Origin: Karalla daura
Taxonomy: Eukaryota; Chordata; Actinopteri; Chaetodontiformes; Leiognathidae
Reading direction: 5' to 3'
DNA length: 64,000 bases
Assembly: GCA_029224185.1 (NCBI GenBank)
Contig: CM055202.1
Coordinates: 2,617,782 to 2,681,781 of the forward strand
The position numbers and the translations under genes are program-made. Position 1 is the stretch's first letter; the number at the start of each line of letters is the position of its first letter. Positions 62,301-64,000 of this stretch are shown in pieces. The notes under the pieces were generated by a model that saw only the letters and a list, made by a program, of their open reading frames with translations, did not search any database and had not been told where the DNA came from.

Positions 62301-63581
62301 CTCTGACCTCCTAAACTTGTTTGTCTTATTAAATGAGCAGATGATTAATAGGTCCAATAACGGGCATCACATCAGCTGTGCCTGCTCTAGGTGGCAGATC
62401 AGCTTTCAGGACGGATTAATAAGCGGGAAGCAGCGGTCTGGAGTCGGGCTGAAAGCTGCAGCTCGTCTCAGGAGCCTTTGAGGCCACTTTAGGAAATAAT
62501 AGGAGCTGCTTGTTGCAAGACTGAGAGGAGAGCAATTAAAGGGAGCCTGTGATGCATGTCAGCACCACCTGTCCATCTCCACAACGTGGATGTTCTGCTT
62601 CTTGGGTGCAAGTTAAGTGAAAATACAACATATATTCATACTTAGATCATCCGGTTTTGGAAAACGGCAGCAGAGAAGCATGGGGAGGCTACGCATGCCT
62701 GTATAGTTTCACTCGTGGTGCAGCTCAGTGGGAGTTATGTAGATCTTAGGGAGGATGAAGAGATGAACTGATACTGAAGCGAGTGCCACATGCTGACTGC
62801 ACAGAGTCTGCTGTGCTCAGTGTAATCAGAGAAACTGTCTCACTGCTGTTCATATAGACGTCCGGGCAGATCGTCTTTATTGTAGAACTCAACCGAATTT
62901 CGTTTGGGGCCTTGTACTTACATCTCTTATTGGAGTTTGTCTAAAATATTTAATCAAACAATGTGTGGGAGTTGGAATGAGACCAGAGCTCCCAGCCTAC
63001 ACTTATGGTGTAAATGCTGGTGTAATCTTTCCTTTGATACAGTGTTAACGTGATTTTAAAAGAGACCCAGAATAAAGAATAAAGAATAAAAAAGCAAAAC
63101 TCCAGTTACCACTTAGTTTGGGTAAGCGGCTGCTGAGCTATGTAGTCTAGACAGTAACATACAGCATCTATAAAGAGACTGTAAACGCCATAATGTCCTG
63201 TTGGTTTGGTCCTGGGCTGCAGGTCCAGCCTGGGGTCTGGGGATCAGGGACCAGGTCAGTGAGTGTGTGAGGTGACGTCTGTCTCATACTCCTCTCCCTC
63301 AGTTATCATTCATCTGTTAGTAAACAAAACACAGAAATAATAAATAAACAACACTGTAAATAAGATTTCTCCATCAGTCTGGGTTTGTTTGTCAGTCAGG
63401 TCTCTCATCCTCACTCTGAGGTGTTGACGATGATAAAATACCAAAAACATACAAACAAACAAACCTCAGGAATGGCCTCAGAATCAATAGCTGCTGGACC
63501 TGGACTTCAAGGATGCAACGTCACTGCTGCGAATGTGGATTTGACTTTGGTGCTTTTTTTTCCCTTTTTATGACATTGTTG

Positions 63582-63587
<6 letters not shown>

Positions 63588-63616
<29 letters not shown>
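63588..63616. repeat. (AC)n microsatellite
   Basis: 14 units. Confidence 0.95.
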
Positions 63617-63618
<2 letters not shown>

Positions 63619-63929
63619 CGTGATGTTTGGGCATTTTGGCGGGTGCCAGGAAGGTGACCCAGTGATGAAGGACCTTGAGATAATGGAAGTGTTCCCGTCG
63701 GAGCCACGGGGGAAGTGCAGGTTGCCGGCAGAACTGCTGACTGTGCGGAACAGACTCAGCCCCCCAGGTGCATGCTGGGAAGGCACCTTTAAAGAAGACG
63801 CTGCAGAGGGAATCTGGACCGGGCCCGGGAACGTTTTCCTCCAGAGACGCTGCGGTGATGTCTGCAGAGGAAGAGGAGGGACAAGGTGATGCAGAGCGTG
63901 TGCAACGAAGAGGAGAATGGATGGAAAAC

Positions 63930-63930
<1 letters not shown>

Positions 63931-64000
<70 letters not shown>
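63931..64000. repeat. (AC)n microsatellite, cut by the window edge
   Basis: At least 70 bp. Confidence 0.97.

Noticed and set aside
63620..63889. 89-codon frame between two AC arrays
   Set aside because: Unique GC-rich sequence but no recognisable domain, no clear acceptor/donor pair, and it lies deep in intron 3; more likely part of a dispersed element.

Overview
The window looks like vertebrate nuclear DNA, most likely from a teleost fish with a fairly compact genome. The signs are split exons with GT/AG borders, no long intronless genes, very dense (AC/GT)n, (CT)n, (GATA)n and (CATC/GGAT)n microsatellites, and many short dispersed repeats, including words I know from fish genomes such as the 'TTTATTGATCCCTGAGGGAAATTC' type tail and the 'CTGTCCAGGGT / CCTCCCACAGTCC' type fragments. 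Nothing prokaryotic is present.

One protein-coding gene can be supported, on the + strand. It is the 5' end of a DPP6/DPP10-family gene, more likely DPP10 (dipeptidyl-peptidase-like Kv4 potassium-channel auxiliary subunit). Three coding exons are visible: 22502-22567 (cytoplasmic N-terminus), 44889-45003 (juxtamembrane motif and transmembrane helix) and 47461-47556 (start of the extracellular part). The phases join (0, then 1, then 1) and give 92 complete residues. Intron 1 is 22,321 bp and intron 2 is 2,457 bp. Intron 3 runs off the right edge after at least 16,444 bp, so the beta-propeller and the inactive hydrolase domain lie outside the window.

Layout: 1-22030 is upstream non-coding DNA with no gene I can support, carrying GGAT satellites at 13.4-14.1 and 15.0-15.3 kb and many dinucleotide arrays. 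A (GATA)n array and a 390-bp almost pure pyrimidine tract lie directly before the probable promoter/5'UTR (about 22030-22501). Intron 1 holds a three-copy ~300-bp tandem duplication just after exon 1, several MITE- and SINE-like fragments, and a 400-bp CT/TCTG array. Intron 3 holds long (CATC)n and (AC)n arrays, a G-run/C-run pair and a second ~305-bp tandem duplication near 61.4-62.3 kb.

I see no undescribed gene system. The notable items are repeat families that can be defined from several copies inside the window, the repeat architecture around the DPP10 promoter and exon 1, an ATG-TGA minimal upstream ORF, a weak exon 1 splice donor, and a speculative alternative first exon. All homology statements rest on reading and memory; no search was run.
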